Notes: generated by a model from the letters alone, not told the origin. Counted from the stretch's first letter, positions 9,976 through 18,753 are shown. The stretch: 64,000 nt of DNA from Verrucomicrobiia bacterium (GCA_030425485.1 JAUIAM010000015.1:26521-90520), one strand, 5' to 3'. Program-made: numbers and translations.

Positions 9976-11640
9976 ATGAAATTTATCGCCTGCATCGCGC
10001 TCGTTCTTGCTCTCCTGGCCGCCCTGGCCGGGGTGGTGGTGCCGGTGCAGTTTGGGTCGGTCTCGGAGACGACCCTCGCTGCCGCCGGACGGGCGGAGGG
10101 CAACGTTAGTCTGCGACAGCGGGCGGAGGAGCTCTTTGCCCTCGGCAAGACCGGACCGGCGGAGCTGCTTTTGCGGGCCGAGGCGGAGTCCCTGCGTTTG
10201 CAGGGGATTGAGCCGGAGTTGTCGCCACTCATGGACGAGATCGCGGCCTACCGGGCCGAGCACCCCATGCTGACCTACGCGGGCGGGCCAGATGTCTTTT
10301 TCGATCAATTTCTCAAACTCATTCGCCTGCCCGAGGAAGAGCGGGGGAGCGTCTCGGTCAACGCCCTGCTCATTCCCGCGGGAAACCGGGCCGAGCTCCT
10401 GGACTACCTCAAGCAGTCGAGTAACGCCACCGTGCTCAAGCTGTTGGAAACGCGGCGGCTGACCTCCGTCACGCGCTTTATGCCCGTGTCTGCCCCGGCG
10501 GGCGCACCGCTGGATTCGGCCATCCTGACCAGCGCATTGCTGGTACAGGGGAACTATTTGCAGGAGTCGCTCACGCGGGAAATTCGCGGGCTGGCCGTGC
10601 GCGCGCTTGAGCTCGACCACCGTGCGACCGACCAGCTCGAAGCCTTCTACCTCTCCGTCCTCGGCTCCGGGCAGCGCCTGAACTGGATAGCGCTGGCCGA
10701 GTGGGTGCGCCCGGTGCAGTCCTGGCCCGAACTGGTCAGCTTGACGACCTTTTTGCGTCAAAACCCCGAGCAACTGTCGCTACTTTACGCCGCAGTGGTG
10801 CTTTCGGGCGAGCCACAAGCCGTAACCGCCTACCTGCGGGCGGACAACACCACGCCGTGGCAAGATCTCGCCCTCGGCCTGTCCCACGGCAAGCTCGCGC
10901 TCGACGCGCTGCTGGAGTCCGGGCGCCCGGTTTCGCGCACGCCTTTTTGGCTAAAGCCGCTGGTAGAACAAGTGCCGCCGGAGTTTGCTGACTGGGCCTT
11001 TCGCGCCCCGGCGCTGGCCCTCGGGCTCAAACTCGCCCTGTTTTTCCTCGCCGGACTCTTCCTCGCCATGAGTTTGAAGCGTTTCCTGGCCGGTGAGTCC
11101 GTGCGGGAAACGCGCCGCCGCGGCCCCCTGGCCGTCATGACCGACGTCGGCCTTGGCGGCGTATTGGTGGTCATCCTCGTGCTGGCCACCGAACCGAACT
11201 TGCTTGCCCAGACCGTGTCGGAACCGGGTAAGCTGTTTTTGGAGTTTGAAATCACCCAACCCAGCGACATCGTGAATCAAGAAACTATGGACACCTCCGG
11301 CCTCGACCAGATCACCCTGCTCGTGCTGCTCATCTTCTTCGTCGTGCAGCTCGTCATCTACTCGGTTTGCCTGCTCAAGCTCGCGCAAATCCGCAACGCC
11401 CCTGTGCCGGCAGATACGAAGCTCAAACTCCTCGAAAACGAGGACAATCTCTTCGACGCCGGGCTCTACGTCGGCCTCTCCGGCACGGTCATCTCGCTGC
11501 TCATGCTGGCGATGGGCATCGTGCAGGCCAGCCTCGTCTCGGCCTACGCCTCGACCCTGTTCGGCATCATCTTCGTCGCCCTGCTCAAGATCCTCAACGT
11601 CCGCCCCATGCGCCGGAAGCTCATCCTGGAGACAAATTGA
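9976..11640 (+). CDS. multi-helix membrane protein with a MotA/ExbB-like C-terminus
   Basis: A 554-residue protein: an N-terminal signal anchor (about 3-25), a roughly 310-residue helical extracytoplasmic region without a recognised domain, then hydrophobic segments at about 342-363, 388-406, 444-468, 496-517 and 520-540. The last two helices read GLSGTVISLLMLAMG and AYASTLFGIIFVALL. They resemble the GLLGTV and T-x-x-G-L-x-x-A pattern of the last two helices of MotA, TolQ and ExbB, with Thr in both positions. The gene at 12068 downstream starts with a helix carrying a single Asp, as MotB, TolR and ExbD do. I infer an ion-channel/stator type pair; the family assignment is tentative. Confidence 0.7.
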   Translation: MKFIACIALVLALLAALAGVVVPVQFGSVSETTLAAAGRAEGNVSLRQRAEELFALGKTGPAELLLRAEAESLRLQGIEPELSPLMDEIAAYRAEHPMLTYAGGPDVFFDQFLKLIRLPEEERGSVSVNALLIPAGNRAELLDYLKQSSNATVLKLLETRRLTSVTRFMPVSAPAGAPLDSAILTSALLVQGNYLQESLTREIRGLAVRALELDHRATDQLEAFYLSVLGSGQRLNWIALAEWVRPVQSWPELVSLTTFLRQNPEQLSLLYAAVVLSGEPQAVTAYLRADNTTPWQDLALGLSHGKLALDALLESGRPVSRTPFWLKPLVEQVPPEFADWAFRAPALALGLKLALFFLAGLFLAMSLKRFLAGESVRETRRRGPLAVMTDVGLGGVLVVILVLATEPNLLAQTVSEPGKLFLEFEITQPSDIVNQETMDTSGLDQITLLVLLIFFVVQLVIYSVCLLKLAQIRNAPVPADTKLKLLENEDNLFDAGLYVGLSGTVISLLMLAMGIVQASLVSAYASTLFGIIFVALLKILNVRPMRRKLILETN

Positions 11641-11649
11641 GGAATTTAG

Positions 11650-12063
11650 AACGCTGAATGCTGAGTGATGAATAAATGCAAGATTACCTGTGGATTGCTT
11701 GTTTTCTCCTTAGCGGTTAATGGCTATCTGTTCCTGCAAAGCTCGATAGCTGATACCAAACGGGAGTTGATTGACCACTGGACAAGTATTCGTCCCGGGG
11801 AATCCATCGACTCAGTGGTCGAGCGCATGGGGGACTACTCGTATCATTATACAGCAAAAGAAGGATGGGACCGTACTGAACCATTTTTCGACCAACTGCC
11901 GCCCTACTATGTCCAACCGCATGAGGTATATGTTTTCATTATAGGTGGGGCCCATCCCTATCTGTTCTATGTCTTTACGGATGAAGATAAGAAGGTCGTC
12001 TACACATGGGCAGAACGTACCTGATCTCCATTCATCATTCCTCACTCTTAGCTCATAACTCTT
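11650..12063. repeat. imperfect inverted repeat framing a small ORF
   Basis: Left arm AACGCTGAATGCTGAGTGATGAAT (11650-11673 region) and right arm ATTCATCATTCCTCACTC (12030-12047, continuing AT-rich to 12063) share an inverted GAGTGATGAAT-type core. The start codon of the enclosed ORF lies inside the left arm and the stop lies 6 bases before the right arm. Confidence 0.5.
11668..12024 (+). CDS. small anchored protein of unknown function between the stator-like genes
   Basis: A 118-residue protein starting MNKCKITCG with a hydrophobic signal anchor (about 6-22) and an extracytoplasmic part. The segment SIRPGESIDSVVERMGD recalls the start of BamE/SmpA-type domains (a Gly-led turn followed by a helix), but the match is weak. 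I chose the ATG at 11668; a GTG precedes it at 11665. Its base composition is more AT-rich than both neighbours and it lies inside an imperfect inverted repeat, so it may be a late arrival in this operon. Function unknown. Confidence 0.55.
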   Translation: MNKCKITCGLLVFSLAVNGYLFLQSSIADTKRELIDHWTSIRPGESIDSVVERMGDYSYHYTAKEGWDRTEPFFDQLPPYYVQPHEVYVFIIGGAHPYLFYVFTDEDKKVVYTWAERT

Positions 12064-12067
12064 ATCA

Positions 12068-13573
12068 ATGAACCGTTCCCTCCTCCTTATCATCTGCGAT
12101 TTCCTGCTGCTGAGTCTGCTCGCGCTGGCGCGGTTTGACGAGCCCGAGGAGCAGCAGCAGACCGAGACCGTGCAGGAGCTCCAGCAGGACACCCTGGCCG
12201 ATCAGGACTTGATCGAGGTGCTGCGGATGTCGCTCGAAGCCGAGCGCGACGACCGGGCGGACCTGACCGGGGACTTGCAGGCTACCCAGCGCGAACTGGA
12301 AGAGCGCGAGCAGGCCCTGCGTCAACGCGAAGCCGATCTCGTCCAGACCCAGCAGAAAGCGGCTGACCTCGAAGCCCAGCGCAAGCAACTGGCGGAGGAG
12401 TCGGCCCGCATCGCCGCCGAGCGCGAGCAGGTCACCCAGCAATTTCAGCAGAGCCAGCAGCAGCTCGACCAGATAGAAAAGGAGCGGCAGGAGCTGGCTT
12501 TAGCCAACTCTCAGCTCAAGCAGACGTCGGACATCTCTCAGGAGCGCATCCGCATGGTACAGGAGGAATTGGCGAAAAAGGAAGCTGCCCTCGCTGCCGC
12601 CGAGCAGGAGAAGCAGCGGCTGGCCCAACAAAAGGCGGAGGCCGAGCGCGCCCAACAGCAGCTTTCCACCCAGCTTGAGGTCGCCCAGGCGCAGTCACAG
12701 GTGCTTTCGCAGAGCCTCGAAGTGGCTCGGCAGGATATCGAGGTCACCCGTCAGGAAAAGGCCCAGGTCATGGAAACCACGGACAAGCTGGCCGAGGGCG
12801 TCAGCACGCTGGCCAAGAGCACCGACACCCTGGCCCAGCGCACGGACGAGATCCGCGACGAGGTCAAAAAGAGCAACCCGCTTTCGGCTAACACCATCTT
12901 TGACCGCTACACCAATAACCGCGTCACGGTGCGCTTCCAGACCACCGAAGACGCCCTCATCGGCACGACGAACCGCAACTACACCACCCGCACCGGTATT
13001 GTGACCGACGGCGAGCGCACCTTTGCCATCCTCTACGCCGACGACACGCCCTTTAGCCTCGACTCCCGCAAGGGTGTCCGCGCCATTGACGGCACCTTTG
13101 AGCTCGGGGGCACCCGCTACCGCATCACCAACGTCTACTTTCTGACCGAGGACCCGCGCCTGCTCGCGGTTTACATCCCGCAAAACCTTATCGACACCGC
13201 CGGGCTCCAGACCTTTAAGCTGGCCGACGAGCCCCTGCGCTTCCCCGACGCTGTGCTGATCGACAATCAGGACAACGGTTACGGTAAGGTCGCCTTCAAG
13301 CTCGACCCGCAGGACAAGCGCTACCTCGAAATGGAAGGCGGACTTTTCACCAGCCTCTTTGGCGACTTCTCCCCCGGCAGCGGGGACGAGGTCTTCTCCC
13401 AGATGGGCGACTGGATTGGGCTCATGGTCAACGGCGACACCGCGATGGCCCTGCCGCGACTGGGCGTCAATGCCAAGGTCGAGCTCGGGGCCAAGTACGA
13501 CCCGAGCGAGTACGAGCGCATCCTCAACGCCAAACGCGCCCAGCTCCAAAACATGCCCCGCGGCTTGCGTTGA
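12068..13573 (+). CDS. Asp-bearing single-helix coiled-coil protein with a degenerate trypsin-like C-terminal domain
   Basis: A 501-residue protein. Residues 5-21 form one helix with a buried acid, IICDFLLLSLLAL (Asp11), as in the membrane helix of MotB, TolR and ExbD. Residues about 28-265 are a continuous Gln/Glu/Arg-rich coiled coil. The C-terminal 225 residues are beta-rich. GIVTDGERTFAILYADD, DPRLLAVYIP and SPGSGDEVFSQMGDWIG follow the order of the His, Asp and Ser segments of trypsin-like HtrA domains, but the catalytic residues are not present, so any protease activity is unlikely. It is probably the partner of the MotA/ExbB-like protein at 9976. The helix-plus-Asp match and the pairing are inference. 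Confidence 0.7.
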   Translation: MNRSLLLIICDFLLLSLLALARFDEPEEQQQTETVQELQQDTLADQDLIEVLRMSLEAERDDRADLTGDLQATQRELEEREQALRQREADLVQTQQKAADLEAQRKQLAEESARIAAEREQVTQQFQQSQQQLDQIEKERQELALANSQLKQTSDISQERIRMVQEELAKKEAALAAAEQEKQRLAQQKAEAERAQQQLSTQLEVAQAQSQVLSQSLEVARQDIEVTRQEKAQVMETTDKLAEGVSTLAKSTDTLAQRTDEIRDEVKKSNPLSANTIFDRYTNNRVTVRFQTTEDALIGTTNRNYTTRTGIVTDGERTFAILYADDTPFSLDSRKGVRAIDGTFELGGTRYRITNVYFLTEDPRLLAVYIPQNLIDTAGLQTFKLADEPLRFPDAVLIDNQDNGYGKVAFKLDPQDKRYLEMEGGLFTSLFGDFSPGSGDEVFSQMGDWIGLMVNGDTAMALPRLGVNAKVELGAKYDPSEYERILNAKRAQLQNMPRGLR

Positions 13574-13704
13574 GGATTAAACAGGAAGGCCGGGAAGAAC
13601 GGAATAACTGTGATTCCGATTCTATTTATCTCGCGCAAAGCCGCCCAGGCGCAACGTGGGGTAGGGTAAGTAATGCCGTTTCCATGTCGGATTGATGAAA
13701 TGTT

Positions 13705-13735
13705 GGTAGGGACGGCTGCCCTCAGCCGTCCGCGG
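13705..13735. repeat. single-arm REP-like hairpin
   Basis: GGTAGGGACGGCTG-CCCT-CAGCCGTCCGCGG: a perfect 9-base stem (13710-13718 with 13723-13731) and a four-base loop. It is one arm of the double-hairpin element at 50428-50483 and lies between the coiled-coil gene and the purM stop, a convergent gap of 238 bases that otherwise shows nothing. Confidence 0.8.
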
Positions 13736-13811
13736 CTGGCTTGAGTGCAGCGGGCGTGAGATATCCTTTCATACTGTTCCAACTGGAGTGCGGTGAAGCT
13801 GGCTCAGTTTC

Positions 13812-15011
13812 TTACAAAGCGTATTCGAGGGCCTCACCTTCGTGGGTGAGGGTGAGGTGGTTCTGGCCGCCTTCGCGCTGGCTCTCCTCGGTGTGGCCGA
13901 TGACCTGCGCCTCCACGCCGAAGCCGCGGATGATCTCCAGCAGGGTGTCGGCGGACTCGTGCGGGCAGTAGACCTCCATGCGGTGGCCCATGTTAAAGAC
14001 CTGGTACATTTCCTTCCAGCTCGTGCCGCTGACTTCGCGGATGACCTTGAAGATCGGGGGCAGGGGCATGAGCTTGTCCTTGACGAAGTGAACCTTCTGC
14101 CCGAAGCGCAGGCACTTGCCCTGACCGCCGCCGGAGCAGTGGACGAGCCCGCGCACGGCCTCGGGCTGCTCGGCTAAAAGTTTGGTGATGATCGGCGCGT
14201 AGGTACGGGTGGGGCTGAGCAGGGCCTGGCCGACGCTCATGTCCGAGCCGGGCAGGGTGTCGCCCAGCTTGTAGGGGCCGCAGTAGACGTACTGCTTGTC
14301 GGTGGCCTTGTCGAAGGTCTCGGGGTACTTCTCCGCGTAGTAGTGGGAGAGCAGCTCGTGGCGGGCGCTGGTCAGGCCGTTGCTGCCAATGCCGCTGTTG
14401 GGGAAATCCTCGTAGGTCGCTTGCCCGGCGGAGCTGATGCCGATAATGGCCAGCCCCGGGACGATCTTTTGCCCCGTGATGACCTGATCGCGGTCCATGA
14501 CGGCGACGGCGCAGCTGTCCACCGTGACGGTGTCGGTGATGTCGCCCACGTCGGCCGTTTCACCGCCGCCGCTGACGATGTTCACGCCGAACTCGCGCAG
14601 CTTGGCCAGAAAGGCCTCGTTGCCGTTGATGAGCTCGGCCAGGGCCTTGCCGTCAAAGTTGCGGGCGTTGCGGTTGACCGTGCTGTTAAAGAGAATGGGC
14701 CCGGTGGCGCCGACGCAGAGCAGGTCGTCGAGGTTCATGACGATGCTGTCCTGCGCGATGCCGCGAAAGATGGAGGCCTCGCCCGTTTCCTTGTAGTGCA
14801 GGTAGGCGATGAGGGACTTCGTGCCGCTGCCGTCGGCGTGGATGAGGTTGCACTTCTTCGGGTCTCCGGTCAGCACGTCGGGCACGACCTTGCAGAAAGC
14901 GCCGGGGAAGACGCCCTGGTCGAGCTTGTCCACGGCGTCGTGGACTTCGGTCTTGGTGGCGGAGACGCCGCGTGCGGCATAGCGGCCCTGATCTGGTGTT
15001 TCCTTAGTCAA
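13812..15011 (-). CDS. purM: phosphoribosylformylglycinamidine cyclo-ligase (AIR synthetase)
   Basis: PurM closes the imidazole ring in purine synthesis (FGAM to AIR, using ATP). The 399-residue product has the family hallmarks: YAARGVS at the start, [10 protein letters not shown], the GGGETADV active-site loop, [21 protein letters not shown] and the C-terminal [14 protein letters not shown]. It is longer than the roughly 345 residues of E. coli PurM, like the long form known from Bacteroidetes. The start is a TTG at 15011 preceded at six bases by GAGGAA, a good ribosome-binding site; no in-frame ATG is better placed. It is monocistronic here. Confidence 0.92.
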   Translation of the reverse strand: MTKETPDQGRYAARGVSATKTEVHDAVDKLDQGVFPGAFCKVVPDVLTGDPKKCNLIHADGSGTKSLIAYLHYKETGEASIFRGIAQDSIVMNLDDLLCVGATGPILFNSTVNRNARNFDGKALAELINGNEAFLAKLREFGVNIVSGGGETADVGDITDTVTVDSCAVAVMDRDQVITGQKIVPGLAIIGISSAGQATYEDFPNSGIGSNGLTSARHELLSHYYAEKYPETFDKATDKQYVYCGPYKLGDTLPGSDMSVGQALLSPTRTYAPIITKLLAEQPEAVRGLVHCSGGGQGKCLRFGQKVHFVKDKLMPLPPIFKVIREVSGTSWKEMYQVFNMGHRMEVYCPHESADTLLEIIRGFGVEAQVIGHTEESQREGGQNHLTLTHEGEALEYAL

Positions 15012-15068
15012 TGTATGTTCCTCAGACAGCGGGCACAGGGATCACGGAGGGGGAAATAATTGCTCTAT

Positions 15069-15178
15069 TTTTTAACCACAGATTTCACGGATGACAGGAT
15101 GAACTGGGTTTGTGCTATTTGCGTCATCCGTGGTTAAAAAGATAATTTCTCTGCGTCTCTGTGTCTTTGCGGTTAAAA
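15069..15178. repeat. inverted-repeat intergenic element upstream of purM
   Basis: Left arm TTTTTTAACCAC...CGGATGAC (15069-15094, with an eight-base bulge) pairs with right arm GTCATCCGTGGTTAAAAA (15123-15140). It is followed by TTTCTCTGCGTCTCTGTG and TTTGCGGTTAAAAATT (15146-15180). The tail resembles those at 5104-5140 and 23135-23190. Confidence 0.65.
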
Positions 15179-15184
15179 ATTAAA

Positions 15185-15784
15185 TTATAAAACTTTCAAA
15201 ATTTCGGCCTTGAGCTCGTCGTGCAGGTGGGCGACGGGGAGCTCGGGGTTTTCGGCGGCGAACTGCTCCGAAGGGCGGAAGAGGATGCCGTGGTCGGCAC
15301 TCTTGAGCATGGTCAGGTCGTTGTAGGAATCGCCCGCGGCGATGATCTCGAAGTTAAGCGAGCGGAAGGCTTCGACCGCCTTGCGCTTCTGGTCTTGCTG
15401 GCGGAGCTGGTACCCGGTGATGCGTCCCTCGGCGTCGACCACGAGCTCGTGGCAGAAGAGGGTGGGGTAGTCGAGCTGGGCCATGAGCGGCTGGGCAAAC
15501 TCGGCGAAGGTGTCGGACAGGATGATGACGCGGGTCTGGCTCTTGAGCCAGGCGGTGAACGCCTGCGCGCCTTCGAGCGGCGTGAGTGTGCCGATGACTT
15601 CCTGAATCAGCGGCAGGCGGATGTCGTGCTGGTCGAGCAGGTCGAGCCGATAGCGCATGAGCACGTCGTAGTCGGGCTCGTCCCGGGTGGTGCGCAGGAG
15701 GCCCTCGACGCCGGTTTTCTCGGCGACGGCTTTCCAGATTTCCGGGATGAGGACTCCCTCCAAGTCCAGACAGACGATCTTCAT
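15185..15784 (-). CDS. thrH: phosphoserine phosphatase/homoserine phosphotransferase
   Basis: A 199-residue HAD-superfamily enzyme of the ThrH type, which dephosphorylates phosphoserine and in Pseudomonas can pass the phosphate to homoserine. Motif I is LDLEGVLIPEIW (Asp7 and Glu9, the D-x-E form that marks ThrH), motif II is ILSDTF and motif IV is AAGDSYNDLTML. TTRDEPDYDVLM and QPLMAQL are also ThrH-like. I chose the ATG at 15784 for its match to the family start; an open frame extends far upstream but overlaps the next gene. It follows the methyltransferase gene by 71 bases on the same strand. Confidence 0.92.
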   Translation of the reverse strand: MKIVCLDLEGVLIPEIWKAVAEKTGVEGLLRTTRDEPDYDVLMRYRLDLLDQHDIRLPLIQEVIGTLTPLEGAQAFTAWLKSQTRVIILSDTFAEFAQPLMAQLDYPTLFCHELVVDAEGRITGYQLRQQDQKRKAVEAFRSLNFEIIAAGDSYNDLTMLKSADHGILFRPSEQFAAENPELPVAHLHDELKAEILKVL

Positions 15785-15855
15785 GCCGCGGATGCTCCCC
15801 GCGCCCGCGTCCGGCGTCAAGGCTTTTGCCCACAGAATGCGCCTTCGGGGGGAGC

Positions 15856-16536
15856 TTATTGATTGGGAAAAGTCCACAGCCGGGCCGAGAGCAAGTGGCC
15901 GAATATCTTTTCCGCCTGCAACTGTAGTCTGGCCGCTTCCATGAGCGGACGGGGCTCGCTGAGCCGCCGGGCAGGGAAGTCGCACCATGCCCCGAGGAAG
16001 CGATAGCTCGCCGCCAGCAGGGCGCGGTTGCGCAAGTGGCTGAGCGTGCCCGGGGCGTCGGCCAGAAACTCCGTGTCTTGCCACAGGCCGCCTGGGGCCA
16101 GTGCCTTGAGCCCGGTTTGGAGCAGACGTTCTTGATCGCGGGGCGGAAACAGGTCGAAAAGGTAGTGGGTGACCACGGCGTCAAAGCCCGCAGCGGGCAA
16201 GTCCACCGTGAGCACCGAGTCCTGCCGCCAGGTGACGCGTTCGCGCTGGGCGGGCGTCAGCCTTTTGCGGGCATGGGCAATCATGCGCGGGCTGATCTCG
16301 ACCACGGTCACGGTGCAGGAGGGGTTGGCGTCGAGGAGTTTTTGCAGGAAGCGGCCATTGCCCTCGCCGAGCAGGAGGAGGTTTTTCGCGGTCGTGAGTT
16401 CGGGCAGGAAGGCCAGCCGCCCGCGCTCGAGTTTTCGCCCGTAAACAAGCCGCTCAAGCTGCGGGTAGAGCCCCGCCACGCGGTCAAAGCCGGGCCGTTG
16501 CGGGGGAGGGGAGTTCCCTGTTGAGTCCGTACTCAT
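15856..16536 (-). CDS. SAM-dependent class I methyltransferase
   Basis: A 226-residue protein with a Rossmann-type methyltransferase fold: LLLLGEGNGRFLQKLL is the SAM-binding motif I, VVEISPRMI motif II, and FDAVVTHYLFDLF the post-I region. The start ATG at 16536 overlaps the stop of the UbiA-like gene by four bases (ATGA), which implies translational coupling. Pairing with a UbiA-superfamily membrane protein suggests methylation of a prenylated or lipid-soluble ring compound, as UbiE/MenG do for quinones, but the sequence does not show the UbiE motifs. Substrate unknown. Confidence 0.8.
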   Translation of the reverse strand: MSTDSTGNSPPPQRPGFDRVAGLYPQLERLVYGRKLERGRLAFLPELTTAKNLLLLGEGNGRFLQKLLDANPSCTVTVVEISPRMIAHARKRLTPAQRERVTWRQDSVLTVDLPAAGFDAVVTHYLFDLFPPRDQERLLQTGLKALAPGGLWQDTEFLADAPGTLSHLRNRALLAASYRFLGAWCDFPARRLSEPRPLMEAARLQLQAEKIFGHLLSARLWTFPNQ

Positions 16537-17438
16537 GACCAAAAATACAGGCCCACCCATACCCACGGCAGGAGCAGGAGGCTGTCGGCCAGCACGCGGA
16601 ACACCTCGGGACTGAGGCGCTGGCCGAGGGTTTGCAGGGCGATGAGCCCCAGGCTGCATGCTGCGACAAGCGCGAATGCGGCTTGGGAAAAGTGCGCGCC
16701 CGCCAGCCAGATAAGGTGAACTGCGAGCAGCCCGATGATGAGCCAGATGCTCAGTGGCCAGCGCCGGGCCAGCGAATGCCGCCCCATGAGCTGGTCCAAT
16801 TCGCGTTCACGAAAGGCGATGATGACGCAGTTGCCCAGCGCGAGCAGAAACAGGCTGTTTAGCATGGGGTAGCCCCATTCATGCATGCAGTTGCAGTGCT
16901 CCCCCCAGTGAAACGGTACAAAGAGACAGACGCCTGCGGTGAAAATCCCCGCCACGAGCAGCTCTTTGGGGATTTTCCAGCGTCGGTGCACGGCCACGGC
17001 GTACAAGAGTGTCACCCCGAGCAGGGCAAATCCGGCCTGGAGCTGCTCCCGGCTCAGGCCGCCCAAGGCGATGGCAACGTCCGCCACCAGCACCGTGCCC
17101 CAGATGAGGATGATTTCCTTTTGCCAGCGGCGGGCGAAGCGGTGACGCGCCGTCACGAGTTGGTCAGGGCGCAGGGCGCGGGCATCCAGCCAGCGGTCGG
17201 CGGTATAGACCAGCCAGACGGAGAGGCCGAGGACAACCGCCGCAGCCAGCCCCAATCCCCCCATGGCCAGCACTTGCTGCCAGCCCACGGCGATCAGTGC
17301 CGCATCAAGCGCGAGCACGTTGGGCCATTGCCACCAGCGGATGCGGGCAGGGGCGGAGAGGGCTGATTCATCGGGCACGGACACGTAAGTCCGAGCTTGC
17401 GCCAAGCCTGCCCACGGTCCAAGCGTTCTTTTATGCAA
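16533..17438 (-). CDS. UbiA-superfamily-like integral membrane protein
   Basis: A 301-residue protein with about eight hydrophobic helices. Two acidic segments fit the prenyltransferase pattern: VYTADRWLDAR in place of NDxxDxxxD, and RERELDQLMGRHSLA, which matches the usual DxEGDxxxGxxTLA region with a changed first acid. UbiA-family enzymes attach isoprenoid chains to aromatic acceptors. With altered acid motifs, activity is uncertain. The start is a TTG at 17438; a GTG about 20 codons further in is an alternative. It overlaps the next gene by four bases. Membership is moderate confidence; the substrate is not assignable. Confidence 0.6.
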   Translation of the reverse strand: MHKRTLGPWAGLAQARTYVSVPDESALSAPARIRWWQWPNVLALDAALIAVGWQQVLAMGGLGLAAAVVLGLSVWLVYTADRWLDARALRPDQLVTARHRFARRWQKEIILIWGTVLVADVAIALGGLSREQLQAGFALLGVTLLYAVAVHRRWKIPKELLVAGIFTAGVCLFVPFHWGEHCNCMHEWGYPMLNSLFLLALGNCVIIAFRERELDQLMGRHSLARRWPLSIWLIIGLLAVHLIWLAGAHFSQAAFALVAACSLGLIALQTLGQRLSPEVFRVLADSLLLLPWVWVGLYFWS

Positions 17439-17456
17439 ATCTCGCGCTGCTGTGCC

Positions 17457-18170
17457 TTACTTAGCTTGGCCCAATGGAGGTAATTCGGCAGGATTTTGGA
17501 AGGTAAATTCCCGGATCGCGTTGTGGGCATCCGGCTCGACCAAAATCAAGCGCCGTCTGTTTCCCTCAGCGAGCACAACGGATGCGACATCTTCACCATG
17601 TGCCCAAGCGAGTGCGACCAAGCTTTGCCGCTCAGAGGGGTCTTCTACCCAAACGGGTTCATCCTCTGTGAGATGCGAAGCATTTATGGCATTTCCAGCT
17701 GAAATTGCAGCCTCATCGCTGTCTTCAAAATGTGTTACCCTTTGTTTACGATGATCTTTGGTTAGATCATAAAGCATGATAACGCTTGTCTTGGTTTCGT
17801 CCGGCCCGAATCTTGGGTAAAAGCGCTCGTAGAGCAGATAGCGGTTGCTCGGGGATAGCGCAGGATTCATCCCTATGAAAATGTCCAGCGGCTCAAAGTC
17901 GTTTAATGAAATCAAAACGAAGAGCTTAACGTTTGAGCTTAGTTCACCTTGGACGAGCAGCTTATCGTCGTGTTGGAGCATTTTCTCTACCCGCGCCATT
18001 TTTGCCGGGAACTGATATTGGCGGTCAGATGTGCTATCTTTGAGGAGAAAAACCTTACCTTGCGGGCATTGGTCGCAGGGAGTCTCACCGATGCTGTAGT
18101 CTTCATGCTCAAGGGCGATGCAGCTTGACGCACTCAGGTAGGCCAATGTGAGATAGAGGAAACGTTTCAT
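17457..18170 (-). CDS. secreted protein of unknown function
   Basis: A 237-residue protein with an N-terminal signal peptide (MKRFLYLTLAYLSASSCIA). A CxxC pair follows soon after (CDQC, near residue 33). The rest is beta-rich with short repeated-looking strands (FVLISLND, VIMLYDLT, RRRLILVEPD), which could be a small propeller-like fold, but I recognise no family. It is less GC-rich than neighbouring genes. It ends 18 bases before the start of the UbiA-like gene and may be transcribed with it. Confidence 0.65.
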   Translation of the reverse strand: MKRFLYLTLAYLSASSCIALEHEDYSIGETPCDQCPQGKVFLLKDSTSDRQYQFPAKMARVEKMLQHDDKLLVQGELSSNVKLFVLISLNDFEPLDIFIGMNPALSPSNRYLLYERFYPRFGPDETKTSVIMLYDLTKDHRKQRVTHFEDSDEAAISAGNAINASHLTEDEPVWVEDPSERQSLVALAWAHGEDVASVVLAEGNRRRLILVEPDAHNAIREFTFQNPAELPPLGQAK

Positions 18171-18312
18171 AGGGCAGGTTTACGGAGTAACTGTATCGCT
18201 CCGCTGCGACTGTCATCCTGAGTGGTATGATTTCATTTTTCAACAGCCTAATTCCTCCGGTTTGAGCGATTGCCTAATTTACAGAAAACCATTTGTAGGT
18301 ATGTTACTCCAT

Positions 18313-18753
18313 ATGCAAATCTCGCGCAAAATCGTGTCCCTGTCTCTGCTGGCCCTTCTGAGTGTGCTGGCGGCATGTTCGGCGGATTCAGATGCTCCGG
18401 CCCGGGAGACTTTTATCGCGCAATGGAAACAGGCCCACGCGGCGGGTGATGCTGACGCGCTCATGGGCCTTTACTGCTGGGACGGGGTGGAGGACTCCCA
18501 CCGGAGCTTTGTCCGCCAGAGTGTGATTTACGACTGCGAGTTGCCCCTGGCTTCGGTCGAGATCATCCCGTTGCAGGATGCGTCGGACTTTGATTATACC
18601 CACGAGGGGCAGCGATTTGGGCCCAATCTGGAGCCTGTGGCCACGCTGGAGGTGGTTTTTGCCAACGACGAGCGCCTCCACGTGCAGCACCCGCTGGGGC
18701 GCCAGGAGGGGCAGTACCTGATGGTAAATCCGCGCCCGCTGTCCGGGGATTAG
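18313..18753 (+). CDS. lipoprotein of unknown function
   Basis: A 146-residue protein. From the ATG at 18313 it has a classical lipoprotein signal, MQISRKIVSLSLLALLSVLAAC, with a lipobox ending in cysteine at residue 22. An upstream ATG at 18301 would add four residues. The mature part (PARETFIAQWKQAHAAGD and ALMGLYCWDGV) looks like a short helical repeat followed by beta strands, somewhat like NTF2-like or SnoaL-type domains, but this is a guess. No operon partner. Confidence 0.65.
   Translation: MQISRKIVSLSLLALLSVLAACSADSDAPARETFIAQWKQAHAAGDADALMGLYCWDGVEDSHRSFVRQSVIYDCELPLASVEIIPLQDASDFDYTHEGQRFGPNLEPVATLEVVFANDERLHVQHPLGRQEGQYLMVNPRPLSGD

Noticed and set aside
17433..18327. Identical 15-base string ATGCAAATCTCGCGC near 17434 and 18313
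   Set aside because: One or two such matches are expected by chance in a 64-kb window, and the flanking bases do not continue the match.
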